Counted from the stretch's first letter, positions 46,128-58,009 are shown. The stretch is DNA of 64,000 nucleotides from Trifolium pratense (GCF_020283565.1 NC_060065.1:27702409-27766408); one strand, 5' to 3'. Translations and numbers: made by a program. The notes: a model not told the origin generated them from the sequence alone.

Positions 46128-47196
46128 ATAGGTGAAATCTAATTTTTAACATAAGCGGGGCGGGTTCGGGGTGGGTATCAATGTACTCATTACCCGCCCC
46201 AAACCCATCTTTTGAAATCGGGGAAAACCCAAACCCAGTCAACTCGGATTTTCCCCGTCAAAGCGGGTATGGTTTGGGTGGATACCCGCGAGTATGGGTT
46301 TTATTGTCATGCCTAATTATCAGGCCTTATGTCAGCCTGAAGCATGGTTCTAAAAAGAGAGATTGCATTCCGAAATCTTTGAGTCTTTGCAAACGCTCGA
46401 ATCATGGAATTCCAAAGGTAGACACTTCGAATGGAAGTTTTGTCGAACACATGGTATGCATAGTTAATGTGATTGTTAAATGCATAAAGTGTCTAATGAT
46501 TTGAGTTGCATAAAAAGGGTCTTGTGAGAAATGAGTCGTCTTCAAAAGGTAAGCATGTAACTACTTCACCCGCAATAGGGACTTGCAAACGTTGGTGAGT
46601 TCAGAATGGAGGCATTGAAACTAAGAAGCCAACATTAATTAATTATGATAACAAGTAACTGAGTTCAGAAGGCGCTACCAGAAAGTAGGTTCAGAACGGA
46701 GGAGCACGAGACAACACGAGTCTGTTTGAGGGTTTGAGACTGAAACTTTCATAAAACAGAGAGAATAAAATTAAAAAAAAAAATAAAAAATAAAATTACA
46801 GTAAAAGGAAAAAATTGTGTTATTTCAACAATCAATATTTTGACAGTTTATGGGACAACAAAAATATAGAAGGTTCCTTCAAAAAAAAAATATAGAAGGT
46901 AATTCCGTCAAAAATAAAATAAAATAGAAGGTAATATGGTATTGACACGGTGTGAATAAAAATTATTAAATTAATATTAAAATGACTTTTATGAAGATTA
47001 ATCTAAAAAGTAATGCATCAACTCTACAATAAATATAAAAAGTAAATTTTTTCTTATATATAAGAATAGAGGGAGTAGTATTTAAACACAATTTTTTAAG
47101 AAATACATACAATAAAACTATATTTTTTTATATTTTTTGAACCCCTCACTATTCGTATTATGAGTAAAGAGAACACGTTGGTATCCATATTGTGAG

Positions 47197-47263
<67 letters not shown>

Positions 47264-47617
47264 GTCAAATTTTTATTCCGACCTCTTGTCAAAAATTTTG
47301 TTTTTTTAAATAGTTTTTGCACCTCTCAATTGTGAGTGAAGAGAACGCCTCAAGTGCATCTCTATGAGTTATATTTTTGTCTTCTTTGGGTGTCTGGAAA
47401 CTGAAGAGTGTCTGTCTAAGAATGAGATTAGAAGTAAACCTCTATTAGATAGTGTATGTTTTTGTATTTTCATTGGTATTTCGCTTATATACGGCATCTT
47501 GGTTTGTAACCCATCTTTTGCGGGTCTCTTGTACGGTGTCAACTTTTTGTCTGGCCTCTTGTATTTTTTTTTTTCATAAGGCCTCTTCTATTTGTTAGTA
47601 AAATTAGTGTAGTATAC
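46128..47617. other. Intergenic, low-complexity, no gene seen
   Basis: It begins with a cgggt/acccg-rich patch (46155-46300) of a type common in plant repeats. AT-rich sequence with poly-A runs follows. aatagagggagtagta at about 47066 looks like one end of a Stowaway-like MITE, but no partner end was found. A (GA)n run is listed separately. Short frames here have no recognisable product. Confidence 0.6.
47199..47260. repeat. (GA)n microsatellite
   Basis: About 31 uninterrupted ga units. Flanking blocks share a similar motif (tgagtaaagagaac at 47161 and tgagtgaagagaacg at 47333), which suggests a local duplication around it. Confidence 0.95.
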
Positions 47618-47620
47618 TTA

Positions 47621-47816
47621 CGCCCCGTTTGGATTAGCTTATTTTTAAGTTTATGCAAACAATAATTTTTATGTATTATTATAAGTTTGTCAATGTAGTT
47701 TATGATAAAATAATTTATAAAAATAAAATTCGTGAACTTATAAAATAGGATAAATCTAATTTATATTGCATAAACTATTTGTATAAGCTCAAAAATAAGT
47801 TAATCTAAACCGGGCG
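47621..47816. mobile_element. Tourist/Harbinger-like MITE, 196 bp
   Basis: Imperfect terminal inverted repeats of about 40 bp are present: cgccccgtttggattagctt on the left, and the complement of the right end reads cgcccggtttagattaactt. The trinucleotide tta flanks both ends (47618-47620 and 47817-47819), the PIF/Harbinger-type target. It has no coding capacity. Confidence 0.82.
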
Positions 47817-47968
47817 TTAACATGTTTTATTTACATTACGGTGTCAACTTTTTCTTTGGCCTCTTGTATTATTTTTTTTCATAAGCCCTCTTGTATTTGT
47901 TTTATTTACAATTTTGCCACCGCTCCCTATTTTACAAAGAAAATGTTATTTAATAAGATTTGAGTAAT

Positions 47969-48534
47969 AAACAACTAACCTTTCTTCTCCTTTTCTTCAT
48001 AGCCGCCGCCCCCCACTTTAACCTAGTTTTTTTCTTCTTGATCTATCAAGGAGGGGTGGTTTTAGGGTCAATTTTTGACCCAAAATCACCCCTCATAATT
48101 GTTTTTCCTTTTCTTCTTTATTTAAATAAGTGATCTTCACATTGATCAAGTTTTTCTTTTGTGTTTTCTTTTTTGTGATTTCGTCGTCTGAGTGCGGCGT
48201 TGTGTTGTTCATCGTCTTGTGCGACGTTTTTGTTGTCCCGTATTGTGCGGTGTTCATTCGATTTCTATTGAAAAGACCGGCTTCAGTCAATTACAGATTC
48301 AACCAATGATTTGGGCTTCAACGCTGCAGATCCGGAGGCATGGATACTTCGGTGACTTTAACTTTATCATATTATTTGTTGTAGGCATTTTGCCGTTGTA
48401 TGCTATTAACTCGGATGCTGTGAGTGTTGTTCGCAGATTCATCCTTTACGTTTTTAGCGATGTTGATTATGTGATTGTTTTTGATGTAATCTATCAATTT
48501 GAATGAATGAATATCATTTTGTTATTGTCAAAAA
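47969..48534 (+). mobile_element. Retroposon with 17-bp target duplication and A-rich end
   Basis: aataagatttgagtaat occurs at 47952-47968 and at 48535-48551, bracketing 566 bp that ends in gttattgtcaaaaaaa. A long duplication and a 3' A-run indicate insertion by a LINE-type machinery. The insert has C-rich and T-rich parts and a 104-codon frame with no recognised domain. It may be a 5'-truncated LINE or a processed transcript. Confidence 0.7.
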
Positions 48535-48551
48535 AATAAGATTTGAGTAAT

Positions 48552-49470
48552 GATAATATCATACTCTTAAACACACTCTTTTAAACGCACCCGGTAATAT
48601 AGATCCACGTCACCCATTTTTCACACCCCTTTACCTGATAACCGGTTCTGCAGGTTGAAAAAGACCAAAAGACTTTCTTTTTCTTTTTTTTATTGGAAAA
48701 ATTAAACTGTTGCATCTTCTTCCCACAGTCACCGAGAATCCTCCTAGATCTAGGTGGTTCGTTTTCTTTTGCAAGGTTTTTTTCATATAAGTATTGATTA
48801 TTTTCATTTTTTTTTGACTCAGTATGAGTAATATGGTAGCAAGAGCAACTTCGGATCGGTGAGATCTCAATTTCATCTTCACAGCCATTAAAAAAAAAGT
48901 TTCATCTTTAAAACACAGAAGCATTTCACTCATTCACACATTACATTGCTAATTCTAAGTCCCTTAATAAAATTGTTCACAAGATACTCATCATCATTCT
49001 TTGTATCACCAACACCTGATTTTGATTTTTGAATGATTACAGTTCACCAACCTCCCCAAATCCCTACACCATAGATCCCTACTGTCTAAGCTTAAAAACA
49101 ATTTTGCCAGAGAGAGAAAGAGGGAGAGAGAGAGAAAATAATTCTGCCTTTTTAGTCTAGGAGGGGAGGAAATTGGGTACAATCATTCTTTCTATCTCCA
49201 AATCCAAAATCAAAATCAAAATCAAAATACCCAAAAACGGAGAACATTGAATCGAAAGGTCTAAGGGAGTTTAACAAAGACAACTTTTGGTTAGGGGTGA
49301 GTGTAGAAGACAAACGATTAAATTCCAAATAATAAAAAAGAAAAGAAAAAGAGTTAAATCTGTATCCGGTAACCAAACAAAATTATTAAAAAATAAGGTG
49401 ACATGGCTTCACACTATAGGGTGTGTTAAAAAGAGTGTGTTTAAAGGTGTGTCCATAGCATTGCTCATAA
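48552..49470. mobile_element. Possible terminal-inverted-repeat element, about 0.9 kb
   Basis: The left end, actcttaaacacactctttt followed by aaacgcaccc, is matched in inverted form on the right by gggtgtgttaaaaagagtgt followed by gtttaaaggtgtg. Similarity extends about 40 bp with mismatches. A clean target duplication was not identified. The interior is AT-rich without a gene. Confidence 0.45.
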
Positions 49471-49546
49471 GATTTTTTTGATGCAAGAAAGAGAAGAATC
49501 CATTGCTCATAAGATTTTTTTGATGCAAGAAAGAAAAGAATCTATT
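49460..49546. repeat. Two-copy tandem repeat of 42 bp
   Basis: attgctcataagattttttt plus gatgcaagaaagaraagaatc occurs twice in a row, with only two or three differences. Confidence 0.85.
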
Positions 49547-49693
49547 GTGGCAACATTTAAGTTTTAACACTTACAAATTAGAATCATTCTCTCTCTCTCT
49601 CTCTCCCATGTATGATTAGCCAATTTTTGATTTGTCAAATTCCCTAATTTTATGGATTCTTTTCTTTCTTGTTTAAATATTTCTTACTAAATA

Positions 49694-49698
<5 letters not shown>

Positions 49699-49784
<86 letters not shown>
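49699..49784. repeat. (TA)n microsatellite
   Basis: About 42 ta units run directly into the left end of the foldback element. A shorter ta run lies at its right end (50164-50181), so the element probably inserted into a ta-repeat. Confidence 0.95.
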
Positions 49785-49787
<3 letters not shown>

Positions 49788-50165
49788 AGAGATCAAATTA
49801 CACCGGTGTAACATTTAAGTAATGTTACACCGCTCAATAACGCTTTAACGAATACAAATTTTATAAAATTCACCATTGGATTGAAAGCTTATATCGTATA
49901 GATCATCTATGTTGAATTGTATAAAAATCTAAAATCGTTTGATATGTTTTTGAGATAAATCAAGATTAACGGTATTCAATAAAAACGCATAAACCATTAA
50001 TCTTCATCGTCTCAATAGCATATCAAACAATTTTAGATTTTGGTAAAATTCAACATGAATAATCTATACGATATAAGCTTTCAATCCAACGGTGGATTTT
50101 GTAAAATTTGAATTCGTTAAAGCGTTATTGAGCAGTGTATATGAATTCGTTAAAGCGTTAAACCT
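49785..50165. mobile_element. Foldback (long inverted repeat) element
   Basis: Arms of roughly 130-150 bp are inverted copies. The left arm has acgctttaacgaat, ggattgaaagcttatatcgt and aaaatctaaaatcgtttgat; the right arm carries their complements in reverse order around a loop near 49960-50000. The motif gaattcgttaaagcgtta is repeated at the right end (50108 and 50144). The left terminus is gggagagatcaaattacacc. No frames. Transcripts would fold into a long hairpin. Confidence 0.8.
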
Positions 50166-50181
50166 ATATATATATATATAT

Positions 50182-50880
50182 GAAACAAGTAGATTCATTT
50201 AATAAATTTATAAAGTGGTTAAAGACCATAGGTAGTATGTTATTCTAGCATAAAAGCATTACCTTACACCACGTCATATTATTGTGTGACATTGTCTCAA
50301 TTAAGTAGTAAAATATCGAAGTAATAATGCATAAAAAGGATGTTAGCAAAATATTTCTCTCAGGTATTTCATTGCAACAATAATCGTCCCTTTAAAACAA
50401 TATTGTCTTCAAGGGTGAAAGCTGCTCATAACGCATTCATCTCAAAACAAGTTTCAAGATAGTTTGGCTATTAATCTGCGGGTGATAGGCAGAGGAGTTG
50501 TGCAAAGAACCACTAGAAGAAGGAAAAAATCATTGTTAATGAAAATAGGAGAGGTTAGACACTTGAAGACAATCCTCAGAAGAATGTGACTTCCACCTTA
50601 GTAGAAAAAAGATAAAGTATATAGAATGTAAGTTTAGCAAAAGTTTATGTCATACAAAATTTCCAACTCAAATTGAAGGAAAACTTTATCATACAATTCT
50701 GAGATCAACAATCAGACAGATGTTGGGTGATTAAAAAAAAAAAATCAACTCTAGAATCAAATAAACGCAACAAACGCAGCAAAGATGAATTTTTATTTTT
50801 TAAAAAAAAAAAAACGGTATCTAGCTCTAGAACCGACTAATCCGAGGGACCAATCCCACCGCTGACGGGGGGCCCATTTA
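50182..50880. other. Intergenic, nothing recognised
   Basis: AT-rich sequence. Only a short ggaccaatcccaccgctgac patch at about 50847, probably part of a degraded repeat, stands out. Confidence 0.5.
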
Positions 50881-51130
50881 AAGCCGGAGCATAGATGAAA
50901 ATATTGTGTTGAATGTAAGGCAAGACTTAATGAGATTGCATTAGGAATGACTCCAACAGAGAAAGATTTTGGGTAAGCCCCTGTCATAGAACAGATAGTA
51001 GAAACTAGGCTTAGAAAACGTGCAGATTATATAGTAAAGAGAGTATATCAGATGTGGGATAGTCAAATTGCTAGAAGCTGAAGAAGACATGGAAAAACTA
51101 AATGAGACACTATTAAGAAAGACCAATATA
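50881..51130 (+). pseudogene. LINE-derived remnant (C-terminal end of reverse transcriptase ORF)
   Basis: Broken frames translate to fragments such as VETRLRKRADYIVKRVYQMW and DSQIARS, followed by RRHGKTK. These match the pattern at the end of plant LINE ORF2 copies, where VETRLRW...RRPVDYVVRRVDQM and a GRGRPRKTI-like stretch are common. Several stops and an apparent internal deletion after VETRLR show long decay. Confidence 0.5.
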
Positions 51131-51782
51131 ACACCGTTTAATCCATGTAAGGCTCGGTTGATGTTATGGGAAAACAAACATTGAAGTTGATACTAACGTA
51201 AATCTGAATTGAATCCCTGTTTTTCAAATACAGATGCAAATGAGTAACATATTACCATAACTATTACCACCCCTATCCTATCTCATATCAATTTGTAAAC
51301 AAAATTTCCATCAGGCTATTTTAAACATAATTTAGCTGGCTGGCTAATAATAACAAGTCGAAACAAAGTGAAGGGGATCAAAGAAATAGTCAAAGAATAA
51401 TATTTGTAAAGATCAAACCCCAGTGAGTTCTAATCATTTTTTAGAACTCTTTCTTCTATTCTGCGCGCTACAAACAGCATAACAAAATATAAACCAAAAA
51501 AGTAACTCCAAGATTTTGCACCCCTATATCTATATATTGGTGGTCACTCGTTCACTCAAAGCACCAAATATATTTTTGGTGCAATGTACTTCTAGAAACC
51601 TGCCAGCACAATGGCACCATCCCCAGGTAATATACTTCCTAATTTATACATCTACAACAAAAGATATATAAACTTCAAAACACACTTGTCACAAAGGAAG
51701 AAAATCTGTATCAGAGCTCAAACATTATGAGCTTCTCACTAAAAAAACATGACAATCTAGAACTTGTTCAGTTGTATCACTA
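51131..51782 (-). other. 3' flank and probable 3' UTR of the histone deacetylase gene
   Basis: This AT-rich stretch is downstream of the predicted stop codon of the minus-strand HDA6-like gene. It contains no other gene. The polyadenylation site cannot be fixed by eye. Confidence 0.5.
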
Positions 51783-54700
51783 TTAGCACGAAGGATGCAC
51801 ATCATGCATAATATCTGGCTTATCTTCTTCCATCTCATCAGTTGTGCGCCTGCTTCAAGTAGCGTATATTTCTTAGATTTTAATAGAGGAACCAAATGGT
51901 AATCAAATTCATTTGCAAATGATAAAATAACCACACTGAAATAAAAAACGATCTTAAAAGTAAGTGTTTTTATTTCGAGAATTAAAATCACAATCTCGAG
52001 AGTGTTATTTCTATTAACGTGTTTGGTAAGTAATTAAAATTTTCATAAATGTTAAATGCATGAAACAAACACCCTCCTTGATATACCCATATATGTATTA
52101 GAAACATTATTGATAATGAAATGCAGGAAGTTTATCAGTGTCAAAAAAAAACACCCTCCTAATCACTGTAATTCAGTATGGTTCGTGCATCTTCCAATCC
52201 AACTAATGTTAGCCTATTAGACCCTTAGTTAACATTTCATTTGCAATATTATCTTTAAATTAAAATTAAGTTAGTTAACAATCATAAACATGAATAATCA
52301 CTCTGCATTTATAACACTATAGTCAAGCCCATTGACATGGCTTACACAGGCCTTGATACTGGATTAATTCTCAGGCTAGTAGGACAGCTCAGTCTCTCAT
52401 CAAGTCATCAAATAACATGGCAACCACGTACATAATTTGCTTTGGAAAAAGGAAGTTGGCAAATTGATTAACACAAATGGCTAAGCATAGAGGTATAGAA
52501 CCCACTTGGGTTGGTCCGGTGGTATTGGCTTCGGACCTGGATTGTGCTCCTCCTTAAGGTCTCAGGTTCGATTCTCTCTGGTGCCAATTTGGGTGGGCTA
52601 ATTTAGCTTCTTCAAAATAAAAGAATAGAGGTATAGAATCCTATACAAAAGTTTAAATTTGAGGGTAGAGTCTCCAGCCTATATAGTGGCAGATTTATGT
52701 TATGTAGTAGGAGGCTACCAAGATTACCAAGTTTATGTTATGTTTCTTTCGGAAAAAAATAGACTATATTTTATTGCATCCACTATAGAAAATTTCTAGA
52801 TCCGCCAGGAACAAAATCCATAACTACCTATCTACTGCTACTACACTATAAAGAGTGAGAAACAAAAAGGCATTTTTAATATTTTAAAACAAAATAAAAC
52901 CATTACCTTATATGGGCAGTTAAATTTGAGTTCTTTGTGCCGGCCTTCTCATCTTCATCTTCATCGGGATCAGAATCATAATGTTCACCACTCCATATAC
53001 GACGTTTTGGCCTTCTATCCATGTCCTCTTCTTCCTGAATCCATTCACTAAGTAAAATCAAACCAAAAGAAAATGGCAGAAGGACAATATGTTCCACTAA
53101 TTTAAGAAGTACAAACCTCTTCTGGAACTTCTGTAGTTGATGGTGTTGTCTGAAAAGGAGCACTGGGTGCATGAGGAAGTCTGGAAATTTGTTCAAGTAA
53201 AGTGTTCCTGGAAAGTAAATAAAAATAATACTCAAAATTAATGAAACATTCATAAATGAGAATAAAAATAATGGGTCTTAAGTAAATACCAAAAAAAAAA
53301 AATCAAAATACTTGCTAAAAAAACAAGGTTTTTCCCTGAAGCAGTTATATAAAGTTGTTGCACAACTTTATCTGCTGTGCAGAGTAGCCCACCACCTCTA
53401 TACACACATATATGGCACTATATGCACAAGACACAACGTGTGCCATGGCGACTTTTCTCACAAAGGCCTACTTGATGGAGACAGGAGGTGCCATGACACA
53501 CCTAAAAAAATTTCTTAATTGATCGATGTATATAGATATTATACTATTCAGTTATAGTATAATATATAACTTTTTCCATCTATCTCACATGAAATCGCAG
53601 TGCCAGAGTGGTTAGGCTTCTTTAAGAAGTACCAGGGAACAGTATCGATCCTGGGTGAGTAGTTTTTGTAATTTTACCCGCCCTGTCCCTGTGAGAGAAA
53701 ATATGCTCTCCACATAAAATAGCATCTATTCCTATAATCCAACTTGAGCACCTTGCTACCAAAAACATTTGTACTCTCGCGGTACAACAAAATTTAATAT
53801 AATTAAGGAATTTAGTATGTATAATTTCAAATTGAGTATTTTAATTAACTATTTAGGCTCCCTCAACAAACTGGATCAAGCTCTGCCACAGACTTTAGAA
53901 TATTTGAAATCTAGAATAACACACAAAGTCTACATGGTCGATACAACTCCAATTTTCCAACGATGGAAAGGGCCACATTTGAAGTGTAACTACAGCTTGT
54001 TCATGGAATGTAACTATTTGAGTCTTGAAAGTCAAAAACTTAGTATAAAGGATGTAACTAAGCAGCAGAAAAATATAGAAAACGAGTAAAAATTCATAAT
54101 TATTTATGGCTAGTATTTAAATTCATAATTATGATTAAAATCAGAGTCATCGATAATTTCTAATACAATTAAAAAGATATTAGTATAAAATCACACCTAA
54201 TTTTTTCCATATCCTTGGCTGTGTTTAGGTTCTCCATGTTGTTTGGTTCAACATGAAGTGTGTAGTCTGGGCCAAAATATTCATAATACTCATTGTATGG
54301 CAACTTATTGCAAGGCTCCACTCCTACTGCCACTGCTGTCTAAAAGAAAGAAAAAGACAGAGAGTAATAACCAATAATCAATAAATAGCATATTAGGCCA
54401 TCACTATAAAAACATTATTTATAAAAGTGCACAAGTAGAAGAAAGGAACCTCATAACACCAACAACGGGCAACATTCCGTACTGTGTATCCTCCCCCGCC
54501 CAAGACCATTAGAGGAACATTGAAAGATCTCAGGAAACGAAGGCAATCTGCATGACCCTTCACAGACAAGTTAAAGCAACCCAACCTGTCACCAGACAAT
54601 GAATCAGCTCCACATTGAAGAACAACTGCATCAGGTTTATAAACATCCATGACTTTTTGCATGATGGGACGGAACAGAGCACGGAAATTTTCATCATCCA

Positions 54701-55228
54701 TTCCATCATTCAAAGGAACATTTAGAGCATAATCCTTTCCAGGGCCAACCCCAGTGTCTTTAATATGCCCAGTTCCTGGGAAAAAATCGCCAAACTTGTG
54801 AAAAGAAACCGTCATCACTCTATCAGTAGTGTAAAATGCCTCCTCAACGCCATCTCCATGGTGGACATCGATATCAACATACAGCACACGCTGGCAAGTA
54901 ACATAATGAACAATAAGTTCAGGATAGGAATAAAAGACATGTGAGAAAGACAACTAAAAAACGAAAATTGGCATTAACATTACAAGCATGCATTCAATTC
55001 AATTTTGTTTTTATGTTTGGCAAAAGCAAAGAAATATTAGCCTATCAAAGTAGTATCTATACAACATACATGTGGGCGGGTCACTTTAAATACTCTTATA
55101 TTTACATATCAAACTAGTAAAGATCCAGTGCACGAACGGCTGGATACAAGAGGTGTAAAATTCCATTAAGTGTCAATAGGGCAAAAAAGTTTCTCATAGA
55201 AATACAAAGTAAATGGCTAAATTCCAAC

Positions 55229-55259
<31 letters not shown>

Positions 55260-56097
55260 ATAAAATGATAAAAGGTATTTTGTGTGAAATGGTTTTATCA
55301 TGTAACATTAAATAATTCTGTTTACTAAAACTCATGCCAAAATTTAAATGAGTATTGAATTAATTTTTAATTTGAAATTTAACCTCATTTCATACACACC
55401 ATGTCCTCCTATCTATGACTAAGTTGAAATCAGTTCCAAACAATCTATCTAGGGCACAAACACAAAGCATGATGAATAAGTTACAGAATGAATTATCATA
55501 AATAGAATGAAAAGGAGAAAGGAAAAATACCCTATGAACTTTGAGAAGCTCAAGAATACCAAGAACAATATCATTAACATAGCAAAATCCAGAAGCTTCA
55601 GCTTTCTTAGCATGATGCAAACCACCAGCCCAATTGATAGCAATATCAGCATCACCACGGTTAAGCCTGACCGCAGCACCAATAGATCCACCAGCAGATG
55701 CTTGACAGAAAGGGAAAAGCCCGTCAAAAACGGGACAATCTTCACCAACATTGAACCGCTTCAACTGACGGTAGTGAGAATGAGAATTCTCCGAAAGGAT
55801 CTCAGGAGAAACGGAAGAAAGGAAGTCGACGTAGTCGTCGGAGTGAAAACGGCGGATGTCTTCAGGTGCGGCGAGGAAAGGACGGTTGATTTGCATACGA
55901 CGGTGAAGTGCGTAGTGAATGATGAGATTGTGAGCCATGCGGATTCTGTGGGGTTTCATTGGGTGACCTTGACCGTAGTAATAATCACCGATGGTTGGTT
56001 CGTAGAAGTATGTTACTCTTCGTTTCATTGCGTCGGTGCCGACGGATGGTAGTGAGGCGCCACCGCTTTCTGCAACTCCCATTTCACCGCTTCCCAT
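51783..56097 (-). CDS. HDA6: Class I (RPD3-type) histone deacetylase, HDA6-like, six exons
   Basis: Nuclear zinc-dependent lysine deacetylase. Predicted exons (minus strand) are 56097-55531, 54890-54450, 54339-54197, 53207-53117, 53034-52907 and 51849-51783. All introns are GT-AG, and the joined length of 1437 bp encodes 478 residues, against 471 in Arabidopsis HDA6. The deacetylase domain opens with [20 protein letters not shown]. The active site shows HH161-162 (GGLHHAKK), zinc ligands D197 and H199 (DIDVHHGDG) and D285 (GADSL), and Y324 (GGGGYT). The acidic tail has [20 protein letters not shown] and ends with [17 protein letters not shown]. The N-terminus and tail resemble HDA6 more than HDA19. 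HDA6 acts in transposon and rDNA silencing (established in Arabidopsis). Retention of intron 5 would add an immediate stop. Exon 6 is the least certain, chosen by frame and similarity to the HDA6 tail. Confidence 0.93.
52501..52624 (+). mobile_element. tRNA-derived SINE in HDA6-like intron 5
   Basis: atagaggtatagaa is perfectly duplicated at 52487-52500 and 52625-52638. The insert has an A-box-like ggttggtccggtggtattgg and a B-box-like ggttcgattctc, and ends ttcaaaataaaaga. It lies antisense to the host gene. Sequence and layout match SINEs known from legumes; the family name is not assigned. Confidence 0.88.
53597..53765 (+). repeat. tRNA-like or SINE fragment in HDA6-like intron 3
   Basis: gtgccagagtggttaggctt resembles a tRNA Ser/Leu A box, and tatcgatcctgggt resembles a B box about 40 bp later. 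No cloverleaf can be completed and no target duplication was found. A second SINE family or a degraded tRNA-like repeat is likeliest. Confidence 0.35.
55228..55259. repeat. (ATT)n microsatellite in HDA6-like intron 1
   Basis: About ten att units within the 640-bp first intron (54891-55530). Confidence 0.9.
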
Positions 56098-56188
56098 TTC
56101 TCTCTCAATTCTCAGATTTTCGTTTCACTCACAAACCCTTCTTCTACTTCTCTGTTCCTTTTACTCTGATGCTGCTACGCACGCACAA

Positions 56189-56199
56189 CTATATATAAT
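56189..56199 (-). promoter_or_regulatory. TATA box of the HDA6-like gene
   Basis: The minus strand reads ttatatatagtt about 95 bp before the start codon, with a CT-rich stretch between them as in many plant 5' UTRs. Assignment is by position and sequence only. Confidence 0.5.
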
Positions 56200-56546
56200 T
56201 TTTTATTAAACATATATACAACAGAAAAAGGGTTTAATTTAATTGACTACTGATTTATAACTTTCTCCTCAGCAGTATTTTATAAGCAAAAATACATATT
56301 TTTTTGTAGGTTTGTATATTTAATGAATCTCATCTATATTATTATTATTATACACTAAATTCATTAAATATACAATAACTTAAAAAATACATTTTTGTTT
56401 ACGGGAGAGATGAATTTAAAAATGTAAAGACTAAAATGACATCAAGTTGATACACCGAGAGATGAATTTAAAACTCAGGAAATAATAAAAATGACACAAA
56501 TGATATTATTCGAACTTTATTAATATCTAAACTAAATAATTGAGTT
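56200..56546. other. Upstream region of the HDA6-like gene, no feature recognised
   Basis: AT-rich promoter-distal sequence between the TATA box and the MITE at 56550. No further element or gene is seen. Confidence 0.5.
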
Positions 56547-56549
56547 TAA

Positions 56550-57505
56550 GGGTTCGTTTGGTGCGCAGGATAGGATAGTGATAGGATATGATATAAAACA
56601 GGATAAAGATAGGATAGGATATCAACAGGATAACAGTTATCTTATCTTGTATTTGGTGCACACATGATAACAAACATTTTTTTTTTTGAATGGATACAAG
56701 ATAACAAACATGATAACTATTATATCATATTTTTAATACATACTTGCTCATAATAATAGGATAAGATATATAAAATATTTAAATGACAAAATTACCCTTG
56801 TAAATCATTTGTTATTTTTTTAAAATTATTTTGTAATACTTTGAATTTTTTTAAATAAAAAATATAAATAAGTAATCAAATAAATTTATATAGTTTTAAA
56901 TAAAAAAAAATGAGAAAATAATAAAGTTTAATTTTTTATATGAATCATGATCAAATAAATAACCCAATGATATATACATGCTAGATAAGCTAAATAAATA
57001 TATGATATATCTCATACGTAAATAATAAAAATATCATTGCAAAATAATTATATTTAATTTCTTATAAAATTTAAATTAATATCCATATTTTACGATTTTT
57101 TAATAATTAGTTTACTTTAAAATATTGTAATTTTAGTATAATTTTGATTTTTTTAGATTATGTAAATTACAAAATTACCCTTGTGAAAAAATCACATGTA
57201 TATTTAAAAATTAATTATTTTATTATTAATTTACTATCAAATTATTTTATTATTTATATTTTATTAATTTTCATTTTTTTTATTTTAAAATATATTTTAT
57301 AGAATAAATCAGTAAAAAAAATACTTTATCCTATCCTGTTGGTAACCGGCTCAAATTCAGGATAAAAATTTAAACTAGAGAGACAGGATAGGATAAGCTA
57401 CAGGATTAACTTATCATATCCTGCTGTGTCACCAAACACTGGACTGAAATAGGATATGATACAGTTATCCTATCCTGTCTCTTATCATGTGCACCAAATG
57501 GGCCC
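56550..57505. mobile_element. Harbinger/Tourist-like non-autonomous DNA element, 956 bp
   Basis: The left end gggttcgtttggtgcgcagg and the complement of the right end, gggcccatttggtgcacatg, are inverted repeats. Repeated gataggatat and tatcctatcctg motifs fill both subterminal zones. Flanks taa (56547-56549) and tga (57506-57508) are a near match to a 3-bp TTA/TAA-type target. The interior is AT-rich with the motif aaaattacccttgt twice (about 56788 and 57171). No transposase. Confidence 0.72.
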
Positions 57506-57508
57506 TGA

Positions 57509-57934
57509 GTGATTAATGATTTCCTCTTAAGACGAATCATTCAGGAAAAATAGAGTTTGATCATAAGAGAAATAATTCTTATCCGGATTTCACTTTAACT
57601 CTCAGCCAAATTCTAAATACTAAATTATCATGATCCTCTTCCCTTGAAACTAAAGGGTTAACATAAAAAAACTTTATTTACATTCCAATTTTGGTGCAAA
57701 ACTTGATTTATTTTTTTTCTTCTTTAAACAAAGTGGCAAGTATCACTAAAACTCATATACACAACTATAAGGTCTTTCGTTCAAATTTATATCAAGGTAT
57801 ATATATTCTAATTATAATATCGGAATTGCTAAATAGCTAGGGTTTAAACCCGCTAACTACTTAGCATATAGAATATGGACAAGACTAAAAGGATGAGATG
57901 GAAAATGTTTATCTTCTGTGTGTGTATATATATC

Positions 57935-57937
<3 letters not shown>
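57509..57937. other. Intergenic, nothing recognised
   Basis: AT-rich sequence between the Harbinger-like element and a microsatellite, without coding signals. Confidence 0.5.

Positions 57938-58007
<70 letters not shown>
57938..58007. repeat. Compound microsatellite (AT)n(GA)n
   Basis: About 18 at units followed directly by about 16 ga units. It makes a spurious 72-codon frame rich in Ile-Tyr and Arg-Glu. Confidence 0.93.

Positions 58008-58009
<2 letters not shown>

Noticed and set aside
48192..48506. 104-codon frame in the retroposon
   Set aside because: No recognised domain or start context; kept only as a note on the retroposon.
53597..53680. tRNA gene in HDA6-like intron 3
   Set aside because: A- and B-box-like motifs are present but acceptor and anticodon stems cannot be paired.
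53769..54089. 106-codon plus-strand frame in HDA6-like intron 3
   Set aside because: Antisense to the gene, AT-rich, and without a recognised domain.
55507..56198. Plus-strand frames opposite HDA6-like exon 1
   Set aside because: Shadows of the conserved deacetylase exon.
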